Program-made: the position numbers and the translations under genes
Notes under the pieces: generated by a model
What the model was told of the DNA's origin: nothing
What the model saw: only the letters and a program-made list of their open reading frames with translations
Database searches by the model: none
Shown here: positions 20,450 through 32,154 of the stretch, piece after piece
How the letters are laid out: the number at the start of each line of letters is the position of its first letter
Numbering within the stretch: position 1 is the first letter of the stretch
Origin: Doryteuthis pealeii
Lineage: Eukaryota > Mollusca > Cephalopoda > Myopsida > Loliginidae
DNA: 64,000 nucleotides
Direction of reading: 5' to 3'
NCBI GenBank assembly: GCA_023376005.1
Contig: CM042181.1
Span: forward strand, 22,309,511 to 22,373,510

Positions 20450-20735
20450 TATGGAGGCTCATGGGTGTAATGGTTATAGTCATAATAAATGGACTCATTG
20501 ACCTGATTTCAAATCCTGGATGAAACGGTTTGCATTTCACATAGCGCTAATACCCTTGGGAAAGGTATGAATCCAACTATTCTCCCTCCAGCTATGGGTA
20601 AATAGTTGGGCAGACTGGGCTCTTTAACCTTCGCTAGGCAACCAGTCTAGGAGAAGGAAAACTCTGAATTCAAACATGTTAAACTACGCTTAAGAAATTG
20701 ACCTTGCGTCACATCCTACCCATGCGGAGGGATTG
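20450..20735 (+). repeat. SINE-B, near-complete copy
   Basis: tRNA-like head GGAGGCTCATGGGTGTAATG and GGTTATAGTCAT (box A like TGGTGTAATGGTTA), box B GATTTCAAATCCTGG. The body has GCGCTAATACCCTTGGGAAA, CTCCCTCCAGCTATGGGTAA and AAATTGACCTTGCGTCACAT. It ends GCGGAGGGATTGGTG, followed by TG repeats rather than TA. Confidence 0.8.
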
Positions 20736-20880
20736 GTGTGTGTGTATGTGTACATACATATGTGTGTGTATGTGCGTGTCCATACGTGTGTGTGTGTGTG
20801 TGTAAAAGCAAGAATCTGTCAGTTACCAAGTACTGTTGACTCCATGTCCACTAACTTAGATATAAATGCTCTATCTATAA

Positions 20881-20890
20881 TATTGAGCAC
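20881..20890 (+). other. TATTGAGCAC module
   Basis: GCTCTATCTATAATATTGAG followed by CAC. The same GCTCT...ATTGAGCAC pattern recurs at ~11837, 32745, 35543, 54464 and 55908, mostly beside hammerhead elements and TA arrays. Confidence 0.4.
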
Positions 20891-20936
20891 TGTTTACTTA
20901 TAAATATCCCACCCATATTATCAATCGGGTTAGCTC

Positions 20937-21162
20937 AGTCGGTAGAGCGTTTGGCTAGAAACCACAAGGTTCCTAGTTCGATTCCGGTCCTCGCCAACTC
21001 AGCGTATGAGTAGCACAGGGATCTGTGCGGTAAAGTAAGGAGTTGATGGTAGGTGTGGTGCTCCACCTCAGATGCTAAAACAATCTCCTTGGTCTAGCAA
21101 TATTGAAAAGGGGATAGACTCCCTCGCTGACACCGACTTTAGGCCGCCCCGTTGACTTTACT
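20937..21162 (+). repeat. SINE-C, complete copy with tRNA-like head
   Basis: The head (20937-20997) starts GGGTTAGCTCAGTCGGTAGA. Box A is TAGCTCAGTCGG, box B is TAGTTCGATTCCGG, and it ends CGCCA. The body has GTATGAGTAGCACAGGGATC, GTGGTGCTCCACCTCAGATG and GATAGACTCCCTCGCTG, and it ends at GACTTTAC before a short TA run. The D-arm matches that of lysine tRNAs among others. It is a SINE, not a functional tRNA gene. Confidence 0.85.
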
Positions 21163-22135
21163 ATATATATAACAAATTTTGTTGAATACAACAGATTCCA
21201 AATTGTATTGTAACTTCTTTTTAATCTTTCAAATGATTTTCTTGATATTCTCATTTTGGAAATAATTGATAAAGAATCCAAAACAATTATTTTTCCAAGT
21301 ACTTTTGGTTCTCCATTGAACCATTACCAAGAGTGTTTTAAAGATTTTATCATTGAATTTTCAGTCTGTTATAAAAAAAATTTAAATAAAAAAAAACCTT
21401 TGGGATTTTTTGTTTAAGTCCGCTATCCGATTTCAACCCACGTGTATTCATGACGCCTTCTTAAAAATTGACCTTGTGTCACATCCTGTTTTTGCGGAGG
21501 GGTTGGGTATATTCATAATGACTTCTTAGTCGGACACGGAATAAGTTCCGTTTTTTTTTTTATCTTAACTCCAAAGTGAAAACTGTAAATCTGACCTCAT
21601 AAGATAAAACGAAATGAAAAAAGAAAAAGAAAAAAAGTTACAAATATTTTAGTTGTAGTGAATCATTGGTCACTTGTGTTTCGTAAGTGGAGTCAGCTGA
21701 GAAAAGAAAGAAAAAAAAAGAGAAGAGAAAAAAAAAAGAATAAAAAGAAGAATTGAGACTAGGTTGACTGAATCAAAATGGCCGCCACTATTGGCTGGCA
21801 CTTGCAGACGATGAAAAAGATGAAGAGGAGGAGGATGAAGAGAGGAAGGGGGATGAAGAGGGGGGAGGAGGAGGGGGAATGAGGAGAGTCTGGTGTTAGA
21901 AACAGGAAATTCTTAGATGCACAACTAAAAATACAAGGAGTCAGTGAGTCTCCACTAAAAGTGGAAAAGTTCAAAATTATAGACAAGGAGTGCAGGGGCT
22001 GGGGGGAGGGGTGAAAAGTTCTCAACCCAACCAAGACAATATTGCCCTTTCTTTTTTTACTTTTTTTATTTTCTTTTTTATTTATTTCTTTAAAAAAATT
22101 TTATTCAATTTTCTTTTTGGAAGGGTTAAAGAAAC
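21163..22135. other. No gene; purine-rich stretch
   Basis: 21464-21512 is a SINE-B 3' scrap (AAAATTGACCTTGTGTCACA). 21620-21900 is A/G-rich with GAGGAGGAGGATGAAGAG repeats. Two long frames here have no family features. Confidence 0.45.
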
Positions 22136-22259
22136 TTAATATGTCGAGTGTGGTGGAACTGAGTGGTTGAAGATGTGTGCAAAGTGCATACAGATGGGAA
22201 AGTGCAAACAGCAATGTAGGGAAAAACCGCGTTTGAGGATATATGCAAAAAGCGCATAC

Positions 22260-23015
22260 TGAAGTGTATGGAAAAGAGTGTATGGCAATGGATTAAAAAG
22301 TAAGTACGCCAATGTATGCAAAATCATATACCCGAGTGTACGGGAATGTACGAAAAAGCATGTGCAGGAATTGTATGGAAACGATGAAACGAGTGTACGG
22401 GAATTGTATGGAAAAGCGTGTATGGAATTGTATGGAAAAGTGTGTATGGAATTGTATGGAAAAGTGTGTATGGAATTGTATGGAAAAGTGTGTATGGAAA
22501 AGTGTGTATGGAATTGTATGGAAAAGTGTGTATGGAATTGTATGGAAAAGTGTGTATGGAATTGTATGGAAAGTGTGTATGGAATGTATGGAAAATGTAT
22601 GGAAATGTGTGTATGGAATGTATGGAAAAGTGTGTATGAAATGTATGGAAATGTATGGAAAAGTGTGTATGGAAATGTATGGAAAAGTGTGTATGGAAAT
22701 GTATGGAAATGTATGGAAAAGTGTGTATGGAATTGTATGGAAAAGTGTGTATGGAATTGTATGGAAAAGTGTGTATGAATTGTATGGAAAATGTGTGTAT
22801 GGAATTGTATGGAATTGTATGGAAAAGTGTGTATGGAATTGTATGGAAAAGTGTATGTATGGAAAAGTGTGTATGGAATTGTATGGAATTGTATGGAAAA
22901 GTGTGTATGGAATTGTATGGAAAGTGTGTATGGAATTGTATGGAAAAGTGTGTATGGAATTGTATGGAAAAGTGTGTATGGAATGTGTGTATGGAAAAGT
23001 GTGTATGGAAATGTA
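22260..23015. repeat. Minisatellite built on TGTATGGAAAAGTG / TGTATGGAAT
   Basis: About 750 bp of mixed 10-14 bp units. The left edge (22260-22400) is more diverged and contains GTACGGGAATTGTA. Several frames on both strands stay open because the unit rarely contains a stop, so the long low-complexity translations are not genes. Confidence 0.95.
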
Positions 23016-23017
23016 TG

Positions 23018-23050
23018 GCCGACTCTAACCATTACACCACGTGCCTCCAT
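23018..23050 (-). repeat. tRNA-like head scrap
   Basis: Read in reverse: GGAGGCACGTGGTGTAATGG then TTAGAGTCGGCC, a box A region as in SINE-B. Confidence 0.5.
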
Positions 23051-23157
23051 CTTTACTTTGTCATATCTAGAATGCCCCTATTTTTGTACAAATGGGATGT
23101 TCTTACCTTTCTGCAGGGGATAACGGCATATTTTAAGCCTTGCTGTGACACAGCTGG

Positions 23158-23565
23158 TTTGGTTTGGTTTGGTGGATAATATGTCATGTCAACCCTTGTT
23201 GGGTTATTTTATGCTGAAGACATTTTGTTTTATTCATTCTTGTTGGGTATTTAATGTTTTTTTTTTTTTTCCAAACTCAATTTTTTTCAAACTTTTTTTT
23301 CTTCTATTTAACCCATAGATGGGACCTCAACAGATACTACCACTCTAAGTCAGAGTAGACCTAGGGAGTAATGGTGATGAAGGGGTACTCCACATTCCCT
23401 AGAGTTCCAAAATTGGAATTTCATCATTAGATGTAGTTTAACGTCATACCCAGGACACTAAGACCATCAGCCACCGCCTTCTATCACATATATGATTAAA
23501 AAGGTTGGGGGTGCTATTAGGGCAATAGGGTTGGGACAATCATATAGGTGCTAGGGGTTGACGTT
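23158..23565 (-). repeat. Rep-A, 5'-truncated copy
   Basis: Reversed tail GGTTTGGTTTGGTGG, then GTCAACCCTTGTTGGGTTAT (the TTTATGC subfamily), ending near AGGTGCTAGGGGTTGACG. Confidence 0.75.
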
Positions 23566-24267
23566 TAGATAGTACATAATTTCAATATGGCCTTTAAACA
23601 TGAAATTCCCCCCCACACACACTGGCCAGCATAAATGTAACAAGAGTTTGTTTAGAGTTATCTCCCTTCATTATCTGACATCTTCACAGTTCTGTAATTG
23701 ATGTATACAAAAGTCTTGTCACCTCCAAATATTTTATTATAATAAGTTTATCACTGAGAATTTAATTTATAATCAAAATCATTAATACATAGAATAGAAT
23801 GAATCTTATTTATCAATGTTTTCTCTATAAAAATCCGAGTTAGATTTGCCTCAAAACAGCCCATGTTATGTGCTTAAAATACTGCAACATGTCTTTTATA
23901 TCACAAAGAAATAATGGTTTACATCATATATTGTGTGTTTATTTGCATATTGGTTTTAACAAAACTGGGTTTAATAAATAATTACTTGATATTATTGATC
24001 TCTAATATTATTGTTTTATTCTCCAAAGGGTAATTTATGAGGAAGTGCGTCCCAGTCTCCTGCCTCAGAAATTGCTACCCGGTGACTATCAAAATAACAA
24101 CCCCAGCTATGTAGGTGTTACTTGAAAGAAAACAACAAACTTAGGGTGTTAAATGTATTTTAGAGGGGGGGGGCTTCTCTTTTTTGGCGTAATTCTTATT
24201 TATTTCTCGTAATTTGTTGTAATTCTTGTTCATTTATAGAAATTTATCGTAATTTGTCGTAATTCTT
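23566..24267. other. Unclassified AT-rich sequence
   Basis: It contains GTTAGATTTGCCTCAAAACA and a T-rich block with three AATTTRTYGTAATTCTT variants (24185-24265). I see no coding or RNA signal. Confidence 0.4.
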
Positions 24268-24422
24268 AGATGAAGGGGTGCTCCACATTCCCAAACCTCC
24301 AAAACTGGAACCTCACCATCAGATAGAATTTAACGTCATTCCTAGGACATGGAGACCCGCAGTCACTGCCTTCTAGCACCCATATGATAAAAAGGGGTTG
24401 GGGCTTGCCATAAGGGCAATAG
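24268..24422 (-). repeat. Rep-A internal fragment
   Basis: GATGAAGGGGTGCTCCACAT through CCATAAGGGCAATAG. Both ends are truncated. Confidence 0.75.
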
Positions 24423-24639
24423 CTAATAGTAGAGAATACTAAAATAATCCATATGATTGATACACAGTTTCTAAAAATAACGTTATTTGTGTTATAATCA
24501 GTAAATAAGATATTTAGCTAAGTCTGCATTCACCAGGGAAAATATTAGTATATCTACGATATACTAACATGGAATAAACGGAAGGAAATACACATAAATT
24601 ATTTATTTTTCCATTAAACTAACCCTAACCCCTAACCGC

Positions 24640-24930
24640 ATCTTTTTTTTTCCTAGTAGCTCAATAAATAAATAAATAATTTATCAGTCAAGAGTGGTTC
24701 CCCTTTGTTTATGTTAGACTTATTAGAAATAACCCTCTTGTCACCACTACATATTGTTTTCTCATTTTGGTTGTTTTGTTTTAATAATATATAAATTATT
24801 TATTTTAAGTAAAAAAAAATTTTTTTTTTAAATTTAGATTGAATTATTTTCTAGAATTTGGGATTGATTTACATAAGCCTCCATGCTTCCTATAGTCCGC
24901 TGACACTATACCTGATGCCCCTCTCCACAC
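24640..24930 (+). repeat. Family H fragment plus left flank of the 110 bp satellite
   Basis: CCCTCTTGTCACCACTACAT, ATTGTTTTCTCATTTTGG and GAATTATTTTCTAGAATTTG match 27430-27540 and 27895-27930. From ~24878, TAAGCCTCCATGCTTCC begins the flank shared with 2719-2772. Confidence 0.55.
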
Positions 24931-27345
24931 ACACATACATGCATATTACTACTGTAAACTGTTCATGTTCCTGACACGAATACATTATTCTGTGTACTAG
25001 ACATGAGACTTTGATGAGTTGTGGTGCACCTGAGCACTGTACACATACATGTATATATTACTGTATGCTATTCATGTTCCTGACACTAATACATTATTCT
25101 GTGTACTAGACATGAGACTTTGATGAGTTGTGGTGCACCTGAGCACTGTACATATACATGTATATTATTACTGTATGCTATTCATGTTCCTGACACTAAT
25201 ACATTATTCTATGTACTAGACATGAGACTTTGATGAGTTGTGGTGCACCTGAGCACTGTACATATACATGTATATTATTACTGTATGCTATTCATGTTCC
25301 TGACACTAATACATTATTCTATGTACTAGACATGAGACTTTGATGAGTTGTGGTGCACCTGAGCACTGTACATATACATGTATATTATTACTGTACGCTA
25401 TTCATGTTCCTGACACTAATACATTATTCTATGTACTAGACATGAGACTTTGATGAGTTGTGGTGCACCTGAGCACTGTACATATACATGTATATTATTA
25501 CTGTACGCTATTCATGTTCCTGACACTAATACATTATTCTATGTACTAGACATGAGACTTTGATGAGTTGTGGTGCACCTGAGCACTGTACACATACATG
25601 TATATTATTACTGTACGCTATTCATGTTCCTGACACTAATACATTATTCTATGTACTAGACATGAGACTTTGATGAGTTGTGGTGCACCTGAGCACTGTA
25701 CATATACATGTATATTATTACTGTACGCTATTCATGTTCCTGACACTAATACATTATTCTATGTACTAGACATGAGACTTTGATGAGTTGTGGTGCACCT
25801 GAGCACTGTACATATACATGTATATTATTACTGTACGCTATTCATGTTCCTGACACTAATACATTATTCTATGTACTAGACATGAGACTTTGATGAGTTG
25901 TGGTGCACCTGAGCACTGTACATATACATGTATATTATTACTGTACGCTATTCATGTTCCTGACACTAATACATTATTCTATGTACTAGACATGAGACTT
26001 TGATGAGTTGTGGTGCACCTGAGCACTGTACATATACATGTATATTATTACTGTATGCTATTCATGTTCCTGACACTAATACATTATTCTATGTACTAGA
26101 CATGAGACTTTGATGAGTTGTGGTGCACCTGAGCACTGTACATATACATGTATATTATTACTGTACGCTATTCATGTTCCTGACACTAATACATTATTCT
26201 ATGTACTAGACATGAGACTTTGATGAGTTGTGGTGCACCTGAGCACTGTACATATACATGTATATTATTACTGTATGCTATTCATGTTCCTGACACTAAT
26301 ACATTATTCTATGTACTAGACATGAGACTTTGATGAGTTGTGGTGCACCTGAGCACTGTACATATACATGTATATTATTACTGTATGCTATTCATGTTCC
26401 TGACACTAATACATTATTCTATGTACTAGACATGAGACTTTGATGAGTTGTGGTGCACCTGAGCACTGTACATATACATGTATATTATTACTGTATGCTA
26501 TTCATGTTCCTGACACTAATACATTATTCTATGTACTAGACATGAGACTTTGATGAGTTGTGGTGCACCTGAGCACTGTACACATACATGTATATTATTA
26601 CTGTACGCTATTCATGTTCCTGACACTAATACATTATTCTGTGTACTAGACATGAGACTTTGATGAGTTGTGGTGCACCTGAGCACTGTACACATACATG
26701 TATATTATTACTGTATGCTATTCATGTTCCTGACACTAATACATTATTCTATGTATAGACATGAGACTTTGATGAGTTGTGGTGCACCTGAGCACTGTAC
26801 ACATACATGTATATTATTACTGTATGCTATTCATGTTCCTGACACTAATACATTATTCTATGTACTAGACATGAGACTTTGATGAGTTGTGGTGCACCTG
26901 AGCACTGTACATATACATGTATATTACTGTATGCTATTCATGTTCCTGACACTAATACATTATTCTATGTACTAGACATGAGACTTTGATGAGTTGTGGT
27001 GCACCTGAGCACTGTACATATACATGTATATTATTACTGTATGCTATTCATGTTCCTGACACTAATACATTATTCTATGTACTAGACATGAGACATTGAT
27101 GAGTTGTGGTGCACCTGAGCACTGTACACATACATGTATATTATTACTGTATTCATGTTCCTGACACTAATACATTATTCTATGTACTAGACATGAGACT
27201 TTGATGAGTTGTGGTGCACTTGAGCACTGTACACATACATGTATATTATTACTGTATGCTATTCATGTTCCTGACACTAATACATTATTCTATGTACTAG
27301 ACATGAGACTTTGATGAGTTGTGGTGCACCTGAGCACTGTACACA
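24931..27345 (+). repeat. 110 bp satellite array, about 22 copies
   Basis: A constant 110 bp period is seen from identical blocks (for example CATATACATGTATATTATTA at 25261, 25371 and 25481). The unit contains TGACACTAATACATTATTCT, GTACTAGACATGAGACTTTG and GTGCACCTGAGCACTGTACA. Central copies differ at only a few sites (TATGCT/TACGCT, CATATA/CACATA). Edge copies are more diverged and carry small deletions (~26750, ~26925, ~27145). That gradient is typical of unequal crossover. Confidence 0.97.
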
Positions 27346-27390
27346 ATAAATTTCATTATTTATTTCATAACTATTCAAACTCTGCAGCGT

Positions 27391-28005
27391 GTGACAAGAC
27401 TTTCAGACCCGCCTGTATATTAATCTACAGAATAGTCCGAAACTCTTGTCACCCCCCCCCACATATTGTTTTAATTTTCCCATTTTGTTTATTTTTTTTT
27501 TATTTTTTTTTAGAGTTAAAATATATATTATTAAAACAAAATATAATGGAAATTAAAACAATATGTAGGGGGTGACAAGAGTTTCAGACCATTCTGTAAG
27601 ATTAATGGAACCATATTACCTTTAGGCACCCCTTTTTGATCTCGATTAAGAAAGGATATGTTTTTCATTTACACCGTCAATATCTGGTTGTGGGTTAGGG
27701 TTAGTTTTATAATTTTGAAAAAAAAATCTAAAAATTGTCAGTTAAAACAACCAGATTGATGGTGTAAATGAAAAACATGTCCTTTCTTAATCAAGTTCAA
27801 AAAGGGGTGCCCAAAGGTCATATGGTCCCATTAATGTACAGGTTAGTCATGTCACACTTTACATAGTTTTTTAAGAAGTAAAATAATTATTTATTATTAT
27901 TATTTGATTATTTTCTAGAATTTTCGGTTCATTTACATAACTAATCAACCTCTTAAAAAACTCTGTAGTGTGTGACAAGACTTTCAGACCACCCTGTCAG
28001 CCATC
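27391..28005. repeat. Family H element with nested inverted repeat
   Basis: GTGACAAGACTTTCAGACC plus CGCCTGTA at 27392 and ACAAGACTTTCAGACCACCC plus TGT at 27976 are direct copies of the same end. GGTGACAAGAGTTTCAGACC is at 27571. TA followed by CAGGGTGGTCTGAAA on the minus strand resembles a Tc1/mariner-type terminus. An inverted repeat (27601-27692 with 27751-27836) is nested inside. Confidence 0.55.
27601..27836. repeat. Foldback element with ~88 bp arms
   Basis: The left arm starts ATTAATGGAACCATATTACC and the right arm ends CATATGGTCCCATTAAT. CATTTACACC and GGTGTAAATG pair near the centre. ATTAAT at both edges may be part of the terminal repeat or a target duplication. Confidence 0.75.
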
Positions 28006-28239
28006 GTTTTACCTATTTTTTAAAAAGTAGGTCAAAAAGAACCACACCCACCAGAAATATTGAAATTTTTTTTGTTTTTTTTGTTTCACAAACTAATTGG
28101 GGGAAAATACTTTCACAATGTACAAGTCGTAAATAACTTCTTCTTTTTTTTTTTTAAATACTGATTATAACACATATCAGTCATAACGGCTCCTCCATAT
28201 TTAAGAAGGAATTATTATTAATAATAATTAAAAAAATGC

Positions 28240-28699
28240 TTACTGTAGCAAAGCAACCCCCCCCCACATGGGATGATTCCGGTTGTGTGTGAGGGTTGTA
28301 AAAGTCAGCAGTTTTGGGGATTTTTTTTATTTATTTATTCATTTTTTTTTTTTTTTTAGACAATCCCTTAACCAGAATAATCACATGCAAGGGCTTGCAA
28401 ACCAGACTAATAATGACCCCCCCCCCCCAAAAAAAAGCTCACTGTAGCAATCCCCCCCCCCCCACATGGGATGATTCCAGTTGTGTGAGGGTTGCAAAAG
28501 TAAGCATTAATCCCCCCCTGTTAGAGTCATCACATGTGGGGGGGTCTTGAAAACCAAACTAGGAATAATCCTCAACCACCACAAAACCAAAAAAAAACAT
28601 AAATGTGGACCGTAACAATCCGTCACATGGGATGATTTTGGATTGTAAAAGTCAGCAGTTTTTTTTTTTGTTTTTGTTTTTTTTTGTTTTTTTTTTTTT

Positions 28700-28731
<32 letters not shown>

Positions 28732-28870
28732 TTTTTGTTGTTTTTGTTGTTGTTGTTTTTTTTTTTTTTTTTTTGGGGGGGGTCATTTTTTTCCAAATAT
28801 TCCCCCCGTCCAAGCAGAATCATCCCATGTGGGGTGTTGTAAACCAAACTCGAAATAATCCATTCACTAC
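28240..28870. repeat. Family N repeats within poly-C/T/G tracts
   Basis: CACATGGGATGATTCCGGTT, GTGAGGGTTG and AAAAGTCAGCAGTTTT recur at ~28265, ~28464 and ~28624. Long T and G homopolymers (28655-28785) make base counts here unreliable. Confidence 0.6.
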
Positions 28871-29006
28871 CCAAAAACCTACTCACTAACACGTGCGCTT
28901 TCACCATGAAATTGAAAATGGAGGGGGAGAATACTTCCGTATTTAAATAAATAAAGTTGCAAAAGTGGTGTATTGACAAGCAGCAAAGGTGTATATCCCC
29001 TTTTTG

Positions 29007-29076
29007 TGAGCACTAGACCAGGGAGATTGACTTGCATCTGAGGTGGAGCACCACACCTACTGTCAGCTCCTTATGT
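29007..29076 (-). repeat. SINE-C fragment
   Basis: CACTAGACCAGGGAGATTG and TGAGGTGGAGCACCACACCT with CTGTCAGCTCC. Confidence 0.65.
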
Positions 29077-29499
29077 TATAATACAGGCAATTTAATATAA
29101 AAATAATTAATGCCAAATTTAAGAAATAGCATTATATTAGAATATAACAAAATAACAACTTTACTCTATCATAATAAAGTAAAAATTATTGATTTTAATG
29201 GCATGTCAACCCATTCAGGGTTATTTTATGCCAAGCGGTAGTTGTGAGGGATGGTCAAATTTATTGCTATGTCTTTTTTTTTCAAGGATTTTTATTGATT
29301 TTGACATTTGAAGTTGTTTGTTGCTAAGTGGATTGGAAATCAGTTGAAGGCGTTTTTATCAACAAATTATTTTTTTTTAGTGGTTTGAAGGTGTTAAAAG
29401 TAAGCCATATTTTTATCAACAAGTAAATGTAAATATTTAGCCCCCCACCTTAAATATTTTAAAGAGGGGGGGGTTATAATATGTACATTTTTTTTTGTT

Positions 29500-29795
29500 G
29501 TTTTTTTACGGCATATCAACCTCAGTGGGTCATTTAAATAAGTTTTGAAATAAATCCATTCTTAATGGATAATACAATTTTTATAAACTCATGTTTTTCT
29601 ATTTAACCCATAGATGGGACCCTAACAGGTACTACCACTCCGGGTCAGAGTGGACCAGGGACCAATGGTGATGAAGGGGTGCGGAACCTTCAGATAGAGT
29701 TTAACGTCATTAGACCTGCAGCCACCGCCTTCTAGCACTCATATAATCTTGCCATAAGGGCAATAGGGTTGGGAAAATCATATAGGTGCTAGCTT
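29500..29795 (-). repeat. Rep-A, internally deleted
   Basis: TTTACGGCATATCAACCTCA to TCATATAGGTGCTAG. It lacks parts of the CTCCACATTCCCC and GATAAAAAGG blocks. Confidence 0.75.
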
Positions 29796-30135
29796 GTCAA
29801 AAAAAAAAAAAGATTGGTATTAACTTTTCGGGAAAAAAGCCTTTGTTTTTTTCAGTTAGGGACTTCATTCGTATGTGGGTTTGTTTTTACAGCTACCACC
29901 GCCTAGCGTTTTTATGGCAGGAGGACGCAATTCTCCGAATAGCATGAAAAACTGTTTTGGAGTAGACTAACCCCCACCCCCCGCGCACAAGATGGACTAG
30001 TCCAAGGACTATTTAGTGGTCAGCACTCAGAGATGGGAGAACAGCTTAAGAGCAACGTACAACTAACCATATTTCTTTTTGTAAATAAACCTTCTGGTTT
30101 ACATCTACATGTATGTTGACTTTTACCGATTTCAC
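29796..30135. other. Unclassified; possible retroelement end
   Basis: CAGCACTCAGAGATGGGAGA, then GTAAATAAACCTTCTGG with a polyadenylation-like AATAAA, looks like part of an LTR. No inverted TG...CA termini or partner copy are visible, so this is only a suggestion. Confidence 0.25.
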
Positions 30136-30515
30136 AAGCGGTACGCTACCATCATCCCCCAGGACAAGCGGGACGCTACCATCATCCCCCAGGACAAGCG
30201 GTACGCTACCATCATCCCCCAGGACAAGCGGGATGCTACATCATCCCCCAGGACAAGCGGGACGCTACCATCATCCCCCAGGACAGCGGGACGCTACCAT
30301 CATCCCCCAGGACAAGCGGTACGCTACCATCATCCCCCAGGACAAGCGGTACGCTACCATCATCCCCCAGGACAAGCGGGACGCTACCATCATCCCCCAG
30401 GACAAGCGGGACGCTACCATCATCCCCCAGGACAAGCAGTACGCTACCATCATCCCCCAGGACAAGCAGGACGCTACCATCATCCCCCAGGACAAGCAGG
30501 ACGCTACCATCGTCC
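30136..30515. repeat. 30 bp minisatellite, about 13 copies
   Basis: The unit is ACGCTACCATCATCCCCCAG plus GACAAGCGGG, with GCGGT/GCGGG/GCAGT/GCAGG variants. Because 30 is divisible by three, several frames translate as 10-residue repeats (YATIIPQDKR; TLPSSPRTSG). Single-base losses at ~30239 and ~30286 shift those frames, which argues against coding use. Confidence 0.95.
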
Positions 30516-30890
30516 CCTTATACAGGAACAAAGGAGATCGGAGTGACTTCAGCATAGTTTGACAAGTCTTGCGCATGTTGCACTAGCGCATCTGCAGACT
30601 TGCCTCTTGCACCTATCCAGGAACACAGTGTGGCTTCCGAGCAGCCAACTGCAGGAGGGGTGCCGGGAGAGCGGATGCCACTCTGCACCGCACTGATGGA
30701 CTTAATGAAGGCATCCAACGTGGCCACCCAAAGTGTTCGCAGTCACTGCACCAGAGATTCCAGATATTGCCATTCAAAATTGTGACGCTCAACCACTCAT
30801 GCAGTTGCAGGTGAGAAGAAGAAGAAGAAAAAGTGAACTCTACTCCATCGTCTTTAGTAGACGGAACGATACCAACATAACTGATTTCAC
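30516..30890. other. Unclassified moderate-GC sequence
   Basis: GC content is higher than the surroundings. A plus-strand frame (30600-30785) and a minus-strand frame (30613-30990) overlap, and neither shows a known motif. A GTGAGA follows TGCAGTTGCAG at ~30809 and could be a splice donor, but no exon is recognised. Confidence 0.3.
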
Positions 30891-31075
30891 AACACAACAA
30901 AAATTCTGAATTCAAACCACTTAAAAGAAATTGACCTTGTGTCACGTCCAGCTCATGTGGAGGGCTAGATAAATACATATATATCATCAAATTCTACTAG
31001 GAACAATCTAGAAACTACTTTAAAAAATTGACCTTGTGTCACACACATCTTACCTGTTATGAGTAAATACATATA
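30890..31075 (+). repeat. Two SINE-B 3' scraps
   Basis: AAATTGACCTTGTGTCACG at ~30931 and AAATTGACCTTGTGTCACAC at ~31025, each leading to a TACATATAT stretch. Confidence 0.6.
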
Positions 31076-31318
31076 TCAAAGATTTTTTAGCAACAGAAAG
31101 AGAAAGTCACATTATAAAAATACAATGGGGGATTTTAGCAGATACCTTATCATTATATATGAGTCCCCCCTTTTTTTTTCCTTTTTTTTTTAAACATTTA
31201 TCTTTTTTTTTGGGGGGGGGGATTTTACTTTGTATGTCATCAGAATCTACCAAATAAATTTAATTATAAATTAATATGTAACATAGGACAAGAAAAATTA
31301 GCAAAAATATCCGCACTT

Positions 31319-31320
<2 letters not shown>

Positions 31321-31362
<42 letters not shown>

Positions 31363-31640
31363 AACCCCTCCGCACGAGCAGGATGCGACACAAGGTCAAT
31401 TTCTTAAGCGGAGTTTAACAGGTTTGAATTCAGACTTTTCCTTCTCCTAGACCGTTGCCTAACCAAGGTTAAAGAGCCCAGTCTGCCCTACTATTTACCC
31501 ATAGCTGGAGGGAGAGTAGGATTCATACCTTTCCCAAGGGTATTAGCGCTAAGTGAAATGCAATTAGCACATCCAGGATTTGAACTCGGGGTGACGATTC
31601 CGTTTCCCATGACTTTAACCATTACACCATGGCTTCCATG
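31321..31640 (-). repeat. SINE-B, complete copy with (TA)n tail
   Basis: The (TA)n at 31321-31357 is the 3' tail. The body continues ACCAACCCCTCCGCACGAGC, TTCTTAAGCGGAGTTTAACA and AAGAGCCCAGTCTGCCCTAC. The head at 31575-31640 reads in reverse as GGAAGCCATGGTGTAATGG with box B GAGTTCAAATCCTGG. Confidence 0.85.
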
Positions 31641-32150
31641 ATCTACATGCACTTTGCATATAAGTCCCTATCTTTTTCTTTTTTTCAAGATGGCTTTGTT
31701 TTTTGTTTTGTTTTGTTTTTTTTTTTGTTTTTTTTTTTTTTGGGGGGGGTATTGTACTTTATAAAGTTTATAAATTTTCCCATGAACATCCAATATTGGG
31801 ACTCATTGGTTGTTTCTAATTCAGTAATATTATCATCATTTGAATTTATAAGATAAAGCACTGTAAGTCAAAAATGCATGAATCAGAAATAAAGAAAAAA
31901 AAACACATTTAACAGAAACACCTGCACTTTACAGATACGCCCCCCCCTTTTTTTTTTTCTTTTTTCAGAAATTCTTTTGGGGTGGAATGGGGAAGATTGT
32001 ATTTTATATGTCATCAAAATTTACCTGGAATAAAAAAATTAATATGTAACATAGAACAAAAAAAAAATTGATGAAAATACCTTCACATTGTATATAAGTC
32101 CTTTTTTTTTTTTTTTTTCAAGAATTTTTTTGGGGGGCGTGATATGTCAA
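31641..32150. other. Homopolymer-rich, no gene
   Basis: Three loosely similar blocks (31650-31800, 31915-32050, 32075-32150), each with a long T run, G run and then TATGTAACATAGAACAA-type sequence. They look like diverged copies of one repeat that also occurs at 31135-31300 and 32820-32930. Confidence 0.5.
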
Positions 32151-32154
32151 TATA

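Noticed and set aside
20937..20997. Functional tRNA gene
   Set aside because: The cloverleaf is imperfect, and the same sequence heads many ~230 bp SINE-C copies with a common body.
22136..23179. Long overlapping frames on both strands (up to 304 codons)
   Set aside because: They are translations of the TGTATGGAAAAG minisatellite, low-complexity in every frame, with no domain or non-repeat extension.
24623..24640. Telomere-like CCCTAACCCCTAACC
   Set aside because: Only two imperfect units (a similar scrap GGGTTAGGGTTAG at ~27706). Too short for an interstitial telomere array.
24990..25020. Possible hammerhead core TTTGATGAG in the 110 bp satellite
   Set aside because: No GAAA, stem II hairpin or NUH site follows at the right spacing on either strand.
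24931..27345. CRISPR-like array
   Set aside because: The 110 bp units are identical end to end with no unique spacers, and the context is eukaryotic. It is a satellite.
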